From Mangrovimicrobium sp033283265 (GTDB taxonomy: Bacteria; Pseudomonadota; Gammaproteobacteria; Pseudomonadales; Halieaceae), in NCBI GenBank assembly GCA_033283265.1, contig JAWMQN010000001.1, positions 1,116,001 to 1,180,000 of the forward strand: 64,000 nucleotides of DNA, given 5' to 3'. The translations under genes and the position numbers were made by a program. The notes beneath the pieces were generated by a model. The model was not told the DNA's origin and searched no databases. It saw only the letters and a program-made list of their open reading frames with translations. This document shows, piece by piece, positions 37,301 through 44,200 of the stretch; position 1 is the stretch's first letter; the number at the start of each line of letters is the position of its first letter.

Positions 37301-40300
37301 GTAGCGAGTCACCTCCGGGCCCAGCGACCCGGGGCCCGGGCCACCCACGCCGGTGGTCTGCACCACCACATTGCCCTGGGCGTCGTACTCGAAGCTGACC
37401 GTCCTCCCCTCACCGTCTTCCGAGGTGATCAGCCGATTGCCCGGGTCGAAAGTGAAAACCTGCTCGCTATTGCGCGGGTCGATGATCCTGAGCTGGTTGC
37501 CCACACCGTCGTATTCGAAGCGCGTCTTGAGGCTGAGCGGGTCGATGACCTTGATATTGCGGTTTAGTGCGTCGTAGAGGAAGTGGGTCTGCTTGCCGCG
37601 CCCGTCGGTGACCTTGATCCGGTTACCCACCGCGTCGTACTGGTAGGCGACCGTATTGTTCTCCGGGTCGGTCTCCTCGACCAGCAGGTTGTTGCGGTCG
37701 TACTCGTACTTGCTGACCCGCTCGATGGGCAATCCCAGGGCCTCGTTGCGCTGCACCAGGTTGCCGAAATCATCGTAGCTGTACTGGGTGATGGCACCCA
37801 GCGGGTCGGTTTCTTCAGTCAGGCGGTCGCCCGCGTCATACTGGTAGCCGCGCTCCCGGCCCAGTTGATCCAGTTCGCTGACCAGGTTGCCGTTGCCGTC
37901 GTAGCGGTAGGCGCGGGTGCCGCCCAGCGCATCGGTTTCCAGTACCAACCGGTTGAGGTTGTCGTAGGCGTACTCGGTGAGCCGCCCCTCGTGGTCGTCC
38001 ACCGACAGCAGGTGGGACTCCACCGACAGCAGGTTGCCCACCCGGTCGTAGGCGTAGCGCTCGGTATAAAGAGTACGCAGGGCGCTCTTGTCGGTGTCGC
38101 TCAGGTCTGCCACCAGGGCGGCGAAGCCCAGGTCGGCGCGCATGTTCTGGTAGAGCGGCTCGTCGCGGCTGGCCAGCGCGTTGCCCACCCCATCGGTTTC
38201 CGCGATCAGCTGGTCGAAGGCGTCGTAGACGAAAGTGGTCACCTGCAGGTCCGCTGGGTTGTTTGAATCCCGCAGTTCCAGCCGCGTCAGGTTGTCGTTG
38301 GGGTCGTAGGCGTACAGGGTGACGATGCCGTTGGCGTCCTCGGCCCGCACCAGGCGGTTGTCGAGGTCGAACTCAAAGAAGGTGCTGTGGCCATTTTCGT
38401 CGACGGTTTCGATCTCATTGCCCACCGCGTCGAGCCTGTGCTCCACGCTGTAGCGGGTCAGCACGGTGGTCAGCGGGTCGATGACTGCCGGACGTTCCTC
38501 GCGGATCAGGCGGTTGTTTTTGTCGTAGAAATAGTCCGTGCGATTGCCGTTGCCGTCGGTGATCGACGCGATGGTCCCCGGGGCGTCGTAGGTGTACTCG
38601 GTGACATTACCCTCGGCGTCCGTCGCCGCCAGGATCTGGTCCTCACTGTCGTAGGCGAAAGTCAGCTTCTGTTCTTTAGTCGCGTTCTTGAGCTGGGCCC
38701 CGGCGAGAATGGTCAATACATTGCGGTTGGCGTCGTAGGTGTACTGGGTGACGTGGCCGATGGGGCTGGTCTCTTTACGCAGCAGGCCGTCCGCGTAATA
38801 CAGGAACTGGGTGCTGTTGCCGCGGTTGTCGGTCACCGTGATGGCATTGCCTTCGCCATCGTAGGCATAGCTGGTGGTGTAGCGGGTATTCGGGGTCCCG
38901 TCCGCGCCGTCGACCGGGCTGGTGATGACATCTATTACCTCACGACGGGCATTGTAGCGGTAAGTGGTGGTGCGCCCCTCGGCGTCGGTCACTTCCAGTT
39001 CGTTGCCCACCACGTCGTAGCGGCGAGTCGTCGTGCGGTCCTGGCCCGGGCCACTCTGGGCCGGGTCGATGGTGCTGACAAGGCGGTTGTTTTTGTCGTA
39101 GATGTAGGTGATCGTCTTGCCGTTGGCGTCGGTAAAGCTGATCCGGTTGCCCACCGCGTCGTAGCTGTTATGGGTGATATGGCCCAGGGGGTCGGTGATC
39201 GACAGCAGGCGATTGTCGCGGTCGTATTCGTAGGTGGTGACGCCACCATTGCCGTCGATGCTCCGGGTCAGGTTGCCGAAGTGGTCGAAGGTGTTGCGGG
39301 TCTCGTGGCCCTCGCCGTCCAGCGTGCGCACGTTGTTGCCGTAGAGGTCGTAGAAGTACTCGGTCACCTGCTGCTTGGCCGGATCGACGAGGTCGCCCGA
39401 GTCGAGGAAGACGATGCGCTTGACCAGGTTGCCGTAGCTGTCGTACTCCCAGCGGGTCAGGTCGCCGCCGGGATCTTCCTGTTCGATGAGGTTCTGCTTG
39501 CCGTCGTAGCTGAAGGTGGTAACGCCACCCTCGGGGCGGGTGATCGTCTCCAGCTTGTTGAAAATGGTGTAGGTATAGAACGTTTTGTTGCCGAGGTTGT
39601 CGGTGCTGGTCAGCAGGTTGCCGCGGTCATCGTAGGTGAATTTGCTGGTGAAGGCCGCGGTAAGAGCGTCTTTCTGGCCAGGACTCAGGACGCCTTGCTG
39701 GCGGGGGAAGCCCAGGCTCTCGCGCAGGTCCTGGTAGTAGCTGCTGTTACTGTTGACCGCCCCCCAGCCATTGCTGTCGATGACCGACAGCAGGTTGCCG
39801 TCGGCGTCGTAGTTGTAGCGGGTTTTGTAGCCCTCCTGGTCGGTCACCGAGGTGATGTAGCCGTCCGAGCGGTAGCTGTAGGTCAGGCTGTGGGCCTCGC
39901 GGATGGCCTCCATATGCATGGCCATGGCCGCGTTGTTCTGCACCAAAGTGGCGTCGTAGGTAGCGTAGTAGCCGTTGTCTACCCGCCAGTCCACGTAAAG
40001 CGCCTCGTTGGAAGTCGCCCGGGCATTGCCCAGGGCGTCCACCACCCGGGTGGTGCCGCCGTTGTAGAACTTGTCGTCGCCGCCGCCGTCGACCAGGTCG
40101 AACTGGTAGTCGAAGGTGGTCACGTTGCCCTCGGCGTCGACCATCCGGGTCAGCACCTTGGCCCGGCCCGCATCACCCGTGGACCAGTTGACCGATTCGT
40201 ACTCGAAGTGCAGTTCGCGGCTCTCGTAGGTCTCCAGCTTGCCGTCCACTGTCTGCCGCTCCGGCAGCACCATGCGCACCAGGAAGCCATCGCTGGAATA

Positions 40301-41029
40301 AAAATACCTGGTCGAGTGGCCGAAACGGTCGACCACCTCCACCAGTTGGCCCTTGTCGTAGCGGTACTGGACCAGTACGCCCTCTTCGTTGTCCTCGATC
40401 GAGACCAGGTTGCCGCTGCGGTAGTTGTAGGTCAGCACGTGGCCGTCGTCGTCGATCACCTGTACCAGGCGATTCTGCGAGTAGACGAACTCGGTAGTCA
40501 CCCCGTTGGTGTCCACCCAGGACAGCAGGTTGCCGTTCTTGCCGAAGCTCAGCCGGCTCTGGTCGGCGCGGGTGACCACGTAGTAGATGGTGTCATTGCC
40601 CTTGGCACCGAGGTCCTCGAGGGTCTCGTAGGCCCCCTGGCCGTCGGTGGAAACGTAGAGGCCCGTGGCACTGTCGAGGCGGTACTCGAGCACGCTGCCG
40701 TCGCCGTAGGTGACGAAGAAGTGCTGCTCGCCGCCCTCGTTGGTAAGGTTGAGGCTGACCGCGGTGGTCAGCGACCAGCGATCGTCGTCGCGCTGGCCGG
40801 CGTCGCTGGGTACGCCGCGGGAGTTGTAGGTGCGGATGAGCTGGAAATCCATGCCCCGGCTGGGCATGAAGGCGTCCTGCTGGCTGAGCACCAGGTTGCC
40901 GTTGGAGACATTGATGTGGAGCTGTTCGCCCCCGCCGATCTCGGACTCACTGGTCCGGTCGTCCCGGTTGAGCTGGCCAAAGGAGGTGTCCAGCAGACCG
41001 GTCTCGTGCCCGCCTACGATTATTGCCAT
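25310..41029 (-). CDS. Giant YD-repeat/LysM protein A (5239 residues)
   Basis: One uninterrupted frame of 15.7 kb. The protein begins MAIIVGGHETGLLDTSFG, with no Sec, Tat or lipoprotein signal. Residues about 40-90 hold NGNLVLSQQDAFMPSRGMD and QLIRTYNSRG, the entry motif of YD-repeat proteins. YD repeats of roughly 21 residues (GN.....D..G....Y.YD) then fill most of residues 150-4350. A non-YD insert at about 3200-3710 has FnIII-like beta-sandwich strands. LysM lies at about 4394-4442 (HTVAVGDTLRSLASQYYG). The only cysteine I found is Cys 4481, at the start of a long hydrophobic, Gly/Ala-rich stretch (about 4482-4570). Lys-rich repeats (4778-4995) and a tail homologous to protein B end it. 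No Rhs DPxGL core is present. Probable surface or secreted giant; function unknown. Confidence 0.88.
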   Translation of the reverse strand: MAIIVGGHETGLLDTSFGQLNRDDRTSESEIGGGEQLHINVSNGNLVLSQQDAFMPSRGMDFQLIRTYNSRGVPSDAGQRDDDRWSLTTAVSLNLTNEGGEQHFFVTYGDGSVLEYRLDSATGLYVSTDGQGAYETLEDLGAKGNDTIYYVVTRADQSRLSFGKNGNLLSWVDTNGVTTEFVYSQNRLVQVIDDDGHVLTYNYRSGNLVSIEDNEEGVLVQYRYDKGQLVEVVDRFGHSTRYFYSSDGFLVRMVLPERQTVDGKLETYESRELHFEYESVNWSTGDAGRAKVLTRMVDAEGNVTTFDYQFDLVDGGGDDKFYNGGTTRVVDALGNARATSNEALYVDWRVDNGYYATYDATLVQNNAAMAMHMEAIREAHSLTYSYRSDGYITSVTDQEGYKTRYNYDADGNLLSVIDSNGWGAVNSNSSYYQDLRESLGFPRQQGVLSPGQKDALTAAFTSKFTYDDRGNLLTSTDNLGNKTFYTYTIFNKLETITRPEGGVTTFSYDGKQNLIEQEDPGGDLTRWEYDSYGNLVKRIVFLDSGDLVDPAKQQVTEYFYDLYGNNVRTLDGEGHETRNTFDHFGNLTRSIDGNGGVTTYEYDRDNRLLSITDPLGHITHNSYDAVGNRISFTDANGKTITYIYDKNNRLVSTIDPAQSGPGQDRTTTRRYDVVGNELEVTDAEGRTTTYRYNARREVIDVITSPVDGADGTPNTRYTTSYAYDGEGNAITVTDNRGNSTQFLYYADGLLRKETSPIGHVTQYTYDANRNVLTILAGAQLKNATKEQKLTFAYDSEDQILAATDAEGNVTEYTYDAPGTIASITDGNGNRTDYFYDKNNRLIREERPAVIDPLTTVLTRYSVEHRLDAVGNEIETVDENGHSTFFEFDLDNRLVRAEDANGIVTLYAYDPNDNLTRLELRDSNNPADLQVTTFVYDAFDQLIAETDGVGNALASRDEPLYQNMRADLGFAALVADLSDTDKSALRTLYTERYAYDRVGNLLSVESHLLSVDDHEGRLTEYAYDNLNRLVLETDALGGTRAYRYDGNGNLVSELDQLGRERGYQYDAGDRLTEETDPLGAITQYSYDDFGNLVQRNEALGLPIERVSKYEYDRNNLLVEETDPENNTVAYQYDAVGNRIKVTDGRGKQTHFLYDALNRNIKVIDPLSLKTRFEYDGVGNQLRIIDPRNSEQVFTFDPGNRLITSEDGEGRTVSFEYDAQGNVVVQTTGVGGPGPGSLGPEVTRYEYDAEGNLRKVIDAEGGESSFDYDAVYNETRATDANGNAISTAYDALNRAILSTDALGGTTAFTYDAVGNTLSQTDPLGRVSSYSYDARNQLLTVIDPAGVETHYVNDVFNAVSITQAARTALARTRTFKYDGNDKLVEETDPLGGVTTYAYDENNNLVEKVDPLNHRTGYAYDDNNQLVEITDHLGGTTRYEYDDSGNRVRVTDALGNATTAYFNAANELVLSVDALGFATSSSYDINGNLVEFTQHARAIAGAVVPGSMPAVPLDATDRTTLFTYDKLNRLVSRTDPEGGVQAFSYDAVGNEVSRTDENLETTHYVYDELDRLVEVTDAEGGVRSYSYDEVGNQRSETDENGHTTQFEYDLLDRLVKRTNPLGGERLYTWDLVGNRLSSTDENGHTTTYEYDKLDRQVKRSNAAGGIALFAYDAVGNQVAFTDENGDLSEAFYDELYRLIKTRDVLGGEVNYTYDAFGNLREETDELGHSTFYDYDALNQLVATTNPVGGVRSLSYDAVGNVIVEEDETGRKLTNAYDGNNRLVSVTDDNGGVFQYAYDAAGNKVRETDELGKITHFAYDRINRLVTETDPLGGVQTTSYDAVGNVIQVEDENGNTAYLEYDANDRVVQQLTAEGYLSTSRYDAVGNELERREYNQTYAMAGANFPTPNPTDSPRVTTFVYDVLDRLISTTDSTGLTTHFEYDAVGNPTLTYQSAAPATATAAAPAALSLVTAAAITGMAAGTETVVYDRKGFVISRTDALGVETTYERDAKGNVLEMTEAAGLPEARTTTYTYDNADRLVSETNALGATASYTYDAAGRLLTQSLSGAGVGTRVESYEYDSLGRLFAEINSVGKRIEYGYDASGQVIRTTHGAGTADAYVNEFVYDDEGRLVAEIDGEGIRTEYVYDANDNKIETIQAKGVSGEERHTYYGYDAQNRLISITDPMGGTTSYEYDAEGNQFRITTADGTVTENTFDAEGLLLTNTVGVGGAHGGIRTTNVYDERGNVLSTTVQYADGSNTALTSTYAYDALDRVTRVTDPEGFYTSFEYDVFGNQVRMEVGQFGGDPADPRAARAAPQVTTFEYDAADHLVLTVDGEGNALSSVWDLHGNRIAQTSGVAVVGESDDADHSSTTTFVYDLDGKLVEKTSATGGQVKITRNVHGWQTRTETLQSAGVWVVEEFEYDSHGRVTAQLDSYGNRTEIDYDAVGNTARISRPGGRVAEYEYDLNSNLITETDPEGAATHYEYDSVGNRVRIVDAEAGSQRFYYNGFNQLVGYADAEDYFTAFELDMSGNTLRTTQYATALGSAPGSSLPTPVADSANDRVSSQTFDLVGNRLSETLANGLTRYYEYDSVGRLLRQTEDVSGADAGLLGRTHDTSSRVLEWAWDASGRLVQFTNADGVTESYSYDAAGNRLSETVQDPNLLATTGAVDIDRTTTYTYDLANRLLSQSVGGSTQVLAYDKAGNVVSNTDALGHATTTTYDLNNRVARVTDAEGQTISYAYDAVGNLVSTTDARGNTITLEYDLADRVISETTPSYATYTIDGGAVSGPVTTYNTYDALGRLVQRTDELGGKTSNWYDAKGNVVAELNVDGRLQSYAYNAFGEMLTLTTYKARFESDAFSLGSLPTSNADTTVVTNTYDRMGNVVSTTYPQITVTTVSGSGAAATPSTNIQAPVELAYFDAWDNLVESVDRNGVHSYSFNDSRGRQIALVDGGGYLTRTFYDSQDNVVRQSKYATALPSTTAGSLPTAPAGAVHTVDRYYDEQNRLVREVSPEVLTTGGNVRVTTTYSYDAAGNLRSRTLASGRAEEQSEYYYYDAVNQRTAVVTSNRVLNTFTYDGNGNLTELARYINPVAGSVDLATTSAAALLSGITTNSSSDQKTRYTYNSINLLTTQTDVMSSGGDIVSSFEYDAAGNLTRKTDPEGNAARIAYDAAGRIAQTITANGGYSFIEYDINGLKTKAWTGGDPDATAPVVLETSVSAAVSNGPAGTIDVSWELPVAGGDAVSWVAWSTDSKADLGNQAPSTAPGGSHSGAYDFATNSSGTGTSRSAGIPLDELSAGTTVFFRVVVKDASNNLSWSEERTLVVPARLDEVSIARSGADFVVEVEFDDAITNPVVSSPALAGDVAMTLISGNRYQATLSGVGSPTTAEFSFSWDYGGDSYSAPAGTLLRATDVLEDRDSGWLVWTIPSDGENIVGSTQLLVVGGAAQTDGGVVRALGTVQYEPDTTIAQSYNMFYGDLVAESHSLGVSYTDHQTRTATVASYNTNDDDEIVSTNWNLTWVSDNDGLIQTAVSADFDAAELARVNGDGVSLGYRVAGDSGDFTTVAMTAAGNTRSAALDLEAETGYDIKIFYTDTSGREVIADWRHIDVPGESANASAGTTTTSGEDNAPAGASQDVAVGTPVSESDLYSLTVLASERDGLIGAGTAATRVVSEGVYTGPVDPTPFLIAAALDDTGGAAGSLQANGYEDGTYFTLIEYNDLGMKVASNEDTGLWRTYGLDANGNRVHTRLYGVEGNNTYIDTFAAFDTRNNETSRTGPEVNGQAPVTTRSYDYENRVLTQLEPGTGTAKTYAYDGVGNLVSESDALGYSTQYRYDALGNLVQVTDPNSHVQNLTYTYTGLQANRLTSSAYAGLSTATETYGYDAFGRRTSLTKGVQSIAVTYDQHDRVTTVTDALAHTTRFYYDKLDRQTWMQDANGNFFGRAYNPLGFVTHEYSFTSSPSTLASAQSTAAAGTSSSLIDRETVYDVFNNKIAEIDAEGRSESFTYGAFGRLESARGVSYTYDDFGRQIHESDSYGRDITREYDAAGRLTRVDDEGTDTATTYTYDIAGNRRTEVLTIDGSQYRSQTYTYNARGELTQWRDTAPSSTITTDYTYWEDGNIKSIYDGSKTTNYTYDAADRVTLAGSVSFTYDAAGNRATSTDGSTTVTYTYDAGGRLDYARIGSSSLYDWSYDAVGNITYFSQVGETTYNTYDDSYRLTESAHERDEGLNDDDDDAVDTVTTTTYDRSGRTLATVVVDSEGTDDEETYSYFYFYDARGLQTYVIGVGAESEASGGSTSTYDVNGRLIEVNLGQGDDEDQESDEINTFYYDNDGKIVRANRDDGIDSPEDTYYLYALGYAVGEYTSAASPTINEGNYATVKVISPGFEELPEVFPDTTVKMHTVAVGDTLRSLASQYYGSPDLWFVIAEANGMLGTEALQVGSNLLIPATAQNAYHTAETHTLYKEGDIIGSTLPNLASPPADSGDTCAIVAAIILIVVVAIVAIVVTVVTVGAAAPAAAAALGLTAGSVGAILVGVAVGVVVGAAIAFVASVATQAILVGFGLQDEFDWKAVAADTVAGALGGAAAGLGAAVSAVRAATTTLRVVNIVGQVALEAAGETASQAIQNDGEIANPWLIVAAGAGGGFGAVADLGNRFGKAATKVADLGADAADTAVDVGTDATKAAQKASKAAKQADEFAATADLVDYSTYVAKASGKKFNGDVFATVFKAKFTETTKPIVETGKSIRDNAIKAKKAIGSGLKSAGSGLSSAGSALKKLPSKAIQAVSEFRQSGTVFKGEITKTVRYFDTVDGVRVAKYKQVIRESAKTAFKGETTKVIRSIDDATGQIKYTQVLRESVAGTSKLARLKAAPGKALSAAGSAAAKARDALGSAASSAFDSSRKALSSAADATVKFVKDSKQAIKEFRESGTVFKGEITKTVRYFETVDGVRVAKYKQVIRESAKTAFKGSQTKVIRSIDDATGQIKYTQVLRESVAGTSKLARLKRAPGAALEATGAAFDSAKAAIKRAPGQAKDALGNARTAAVAALKKANEGGQLESYGGLAGSLIATGVESQLRSAENEEREANGELPLRKTRIRFDRQLAITTVAIPAAVRFVSPLAYLAGEVFRTNDPDAEAPGVEDAFITKPRPEPEPIDDLNALTTYATLHNRQYNWLALNWTDVAASTTTGVFSPFAIDRSAGAGATLASHRLFAGQVSEFDMEQVVANAERAVGGVGGSAYREPGQVT
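26045..26695 (-). repeat. Tandem in-frame repeat in the C-terminal region of giant protein A
   Basis: Two nearly identical copies of about 240 bases (about 26045-26287 and 26453-26695) are offset by 408 bases, exactly 136 codons. Both encode the same order of motifs: SGTVFKGEITKTVRYF, AKYKQVIRESAKTAFKG, IRSIDDATGQIKYTQVLRES and AGTSKLARLK. Differences are few and many are synonymous. Giant protein B has two much more diverged copies at the same place. Confidence 0.9.
39001..39133 (-). repeat. Exact direct repeat shared with giant gene B (copy 1)
   Basis: This 133-base segment is identical to 54588-54720 in the paralogous gene, including third codon positions, while flanking sequence differs. 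It encodes part of the YD region containing TITYIYDKNNRLVSTIDPAQ. Confidence 0.92.
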
Positions 41030-41196
41030 GATTGCGTCCCTACAAGATCGCCGAATCCCTTCCGGGTTAGTGAGCGGACGGCTTTCGACAGGCTGTTTTG
41101 CTGCGGATCAGAGCAATCTAGTTGACGACCCGGGTTCCCGCAAGCGCACCGGGGGCAATCGGGGCATTTAAGTAGCCGGGTAGCGCACGCACGCCC

Positions 41197-41220
41197 AAAG
41201 TGTGACCTGGATCACACTTT
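41197..41220. promoter_or_regulatory. CRP/Vfr-like palindrome between the two giant genes
   Basis: The perfect inverted repeat AAAGTGTGA-N6-TCACACTTT contains the CRP consensus TGTGA-N6-TCACA without mismatch. It lies 27 bases after the stop of giant gene B and about 168 bases before the ATG of giant gene A. Extended pairing (CCC/GGG) makes a 12-bp stem, but no T run follows on the minus strand, so a regulatory site is preferred over a terminator. Confidence 0.6.
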
Positions 41221-41247
41221 GGGGCGATTCGCTTGGCCGGCGATCTG

Positions 41248-44200
41248 TCAGCCGGCCAGGCTGGGCGTCCTGAATACATCACCGCCGACTCCACCGACAC
41301 TGCGCTCGGCAAAGGCGACGATCGCCGCCTCACTGAACTGGCTCACCTGCCCGGACACCATCCGGTGCGAGGAGAGAACCGCGTCCGTATCGGCCGAGTA
41401 GTCCAGCTCGAAGGGACTCAGCACCTGGCTGGTGGTGCTCGCGGCGACATCGGACCAGTTCAGCGAGATCCAGCTGTGCTGGCGGGCATGCTGGTCGGCA
41501 AAGGTCGAGCGCGCGTTGTAGTCGCTGATGGGCTCGGGCTCGGCGAAGGGCTTGGTGATGTAATCATCTATCACCGGGTCCGGTTCACCAACGATTTCCA
41601 GGCCGAAGGGTTTCTGCAACTCGTAGATCAAGGGGATCTTGAAGGTGCCGACAGCCGGGGCGAACACCGCCAGGCCGCGCAGGGCGCCCTCGACAGAAAC
41701 CCGGTTGCCGCGCACCAGGGACTCGCCATCGTCCTGGCGCTGGTTGTCGGTCTGGTCGCGAACGATCTCCTCGGCGAAGGAAACCCCGAGGCTGCCATAG
41801 GTCGAGACATACTTGAGGGCCTTCGCGGTTTTCGAGGTGCCGAGCCGCGACTGCCGGACCAGGGTTTTCTCCACCACGTTGCCGGTGTCGTCCAGGCTGC
41901 GCACTTTCTTCAGCGCGTCGTTGACCGGGTCGACCACCTTGCGCTTGCTGTTGCGGATGACCACCTTGTCCACCAGGCCACCCGCGCCGTCGGAGACCTT
42001 GATGATCTTCTTCAGCGAATTCGGGTCGGAACCATCCGTCACCAGCCTGCTGCCGGCTTTCCTGATATCGCGGAATTCCTTGACCGCATCGATAGCTTTG
42101 CCGGGCAACTGCTTCACTTTGTTGAACGCGGATTTCACCCGGGCGAGCGGTGAGGTGCTGGCGACGAACTTGGCTTTCACGTCACCGGCGTCATCCAGGT
42201 AGCGGACATAGTCCCTGCCCAGACCGCGGAAGTTTTTGAGAATCGTCTTCTGGCTATTGCGGATCACGGTTTTCTCAACCGGCTGGCGCACGCCGTTAAC
42301 GGTCTCGAAGCCGGAAACTATCTTCTTGGTATAACCCTGGGCGTCCTTGCTGCCGGCAACGGTCTTTCCGGTCGCGCGGAACTCCTTCACCCTGGTAACG
42401 GCTTTCTTGGCAAAATTCTTCACTGAGGCGAAGGTCTTCTTGAGCGACTTGAGATCCTGGCCGGGGCCGCTCAGCACGCCATCGAGGCCCTGCTTGGCCG
42501 CGGTGGAGAATTTCTTGCTCCTGGTGGCGGCGTTGTTGACGGCATTGAAGGCCTTCCTGGCGTCCTTCGCGTCCTTGACCGCCGCAGTCACCTTGGCCGT
42601 CTTGTTGGCGATGCCATCGACATCCACATCGGCCAGGGTATTCGCGGTCTTCGAGGCGCGCTTGCCAATATCGGCAATGGAGCCCAGCGCGCCGCCGGCG
42701 CCGGCGAGCACGATCAGCCAGGGGTTGGTGATCTTGCCGTCGTTCTGGATGGTCTGCGAGGCGACCTCCCCGGCGCTCTCCAGCGCAATCTGGCCAACCA
42801 CGTTGACCACCTTGAGCGTGGTCGTGGCCACCTTGGCCACGGAGACTGCCGCGCCAAGACCGGCGGCGGCGCCGCCGATGGCACCGGTCACCACGTCCGC
42901 AAGGACGGCGTTCCAGTCCCACTCCTCCTGCAGCCCACCCGCGACCAGGATGACCTGGGTCAGCACCGAGGCCGCGAAGGCGATGGCCGCGCCGACCACG
43001 GCACCGACGGCCACGCCGACCGAGATCGCGGCGATGGTGCCGCCGATGGTACCCGTGGTAATCCCGATCGCCGCGATAGCGGCGGGAGCGAGAACGCCCA
43101 CCGTGACGATTGTGGCGACGACGGCAATGATGGCGACAATCACGATGGCGATAATCAGGCCGACGATCTTGCACGTTTCGCCGTCGTCAGGCGGCGGGCT
43201 CTTGAGGTTCGGCAGGGTGGAGCCGACGATATCACCCTCTTTGTACAGGGTGTGGGTCTCCGCCGTGTGATAGGCGTTTTGCGCGGTGGTGGGGATCAGC
43301 AGCGCCGAGCCCGGCTGCAGCGGCTCGGTGCCGGTGAGGCCGTTGGCCTCGGCGATGACGAACCACAAATCGGGCGAGCCGTAGTAGCGCGCGGCGAGTG
43401 TCTGCAGGGTGTCGCCCGCCTCGACCGTGTGCCAGAGCACCGCGGTCTCCGGGAAGGTTATCGAATTTTCGCCCAGGCCGGGGTTGTAGCTCTTGACCGT
43501 GGCGTAATTGCCCTCGTTGATCGTCGGATTGGCCGGGTCGGTGTATTCACCGACGGCGTAGCCCAGCGCGTACAGGTAGTGGGTCGTTTCGGCACTCTCG
43601 TCCTTCATGCCGGAATCGCGGGTGGCAGCGATGATCCTGCCGTCGTTGTCGCGCAGGAAAGTGTTGATCTCGTCGCTTTCCTGGTCCTCGTCGTCGCCCT
43701 TGCCGAGATTGACCTTGATCAGCAGGCCGTTGCTGTCGTAGGTCGACTTGGAGCTGCCCTTCGCATCGCCGGTGGCGGTGATCGACTTTTGCAGGCCGGC
43801 GTCGGTGTACTCGTACTTGTAGGTGAACTTCAACACCTCGTCCGAATCGGTCTTGTCCTCGAGCTTGGTCTTGGTGACCCGTCCGCTCAGGTCGAAGGTC
43901 GTGGTGGTGACGGTGTGGGAATCGCTGCTCTTGTTCTCGCTGACATAGGCGCGATAGCTGTCGTCATAGGTGGTCGTGGTCCACTCGCTGCCGCTCGAGA
44001 CCCTGGTGACGTTGCCTACCCTGTCGTATTGCCAGGTGTATTTCTCCGAGCCGTTGAGCGTGGCGGTAGTGAGCCGGCCCGCCTCGTCGTAGGCGTAGGT
44101 GAAGCTGTCAGTACCGACGACCGAACTCGCGCGGTTGCCCGCGGAGTCGTAGCTGAAGGTCTCGGTGGTACCGGCGCGGTTCACGGTCAGCACGCGATTC

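Noticed and set aside
27900..40600. Short regular DNA repeats resembling a CRISPR or tandem-repeat array
   Set aside because: The period of about 63 bases equals the 21-residue YD repeat, units vary continuously and are in frame with no unique spacers.
41197..41220. Rho-independent terminator of giant gene B
   Set aside because: The palindrome can form a 12-bp stem, but no T run follows on the transcribed strand; the exact CRP consensus is a better explanation.
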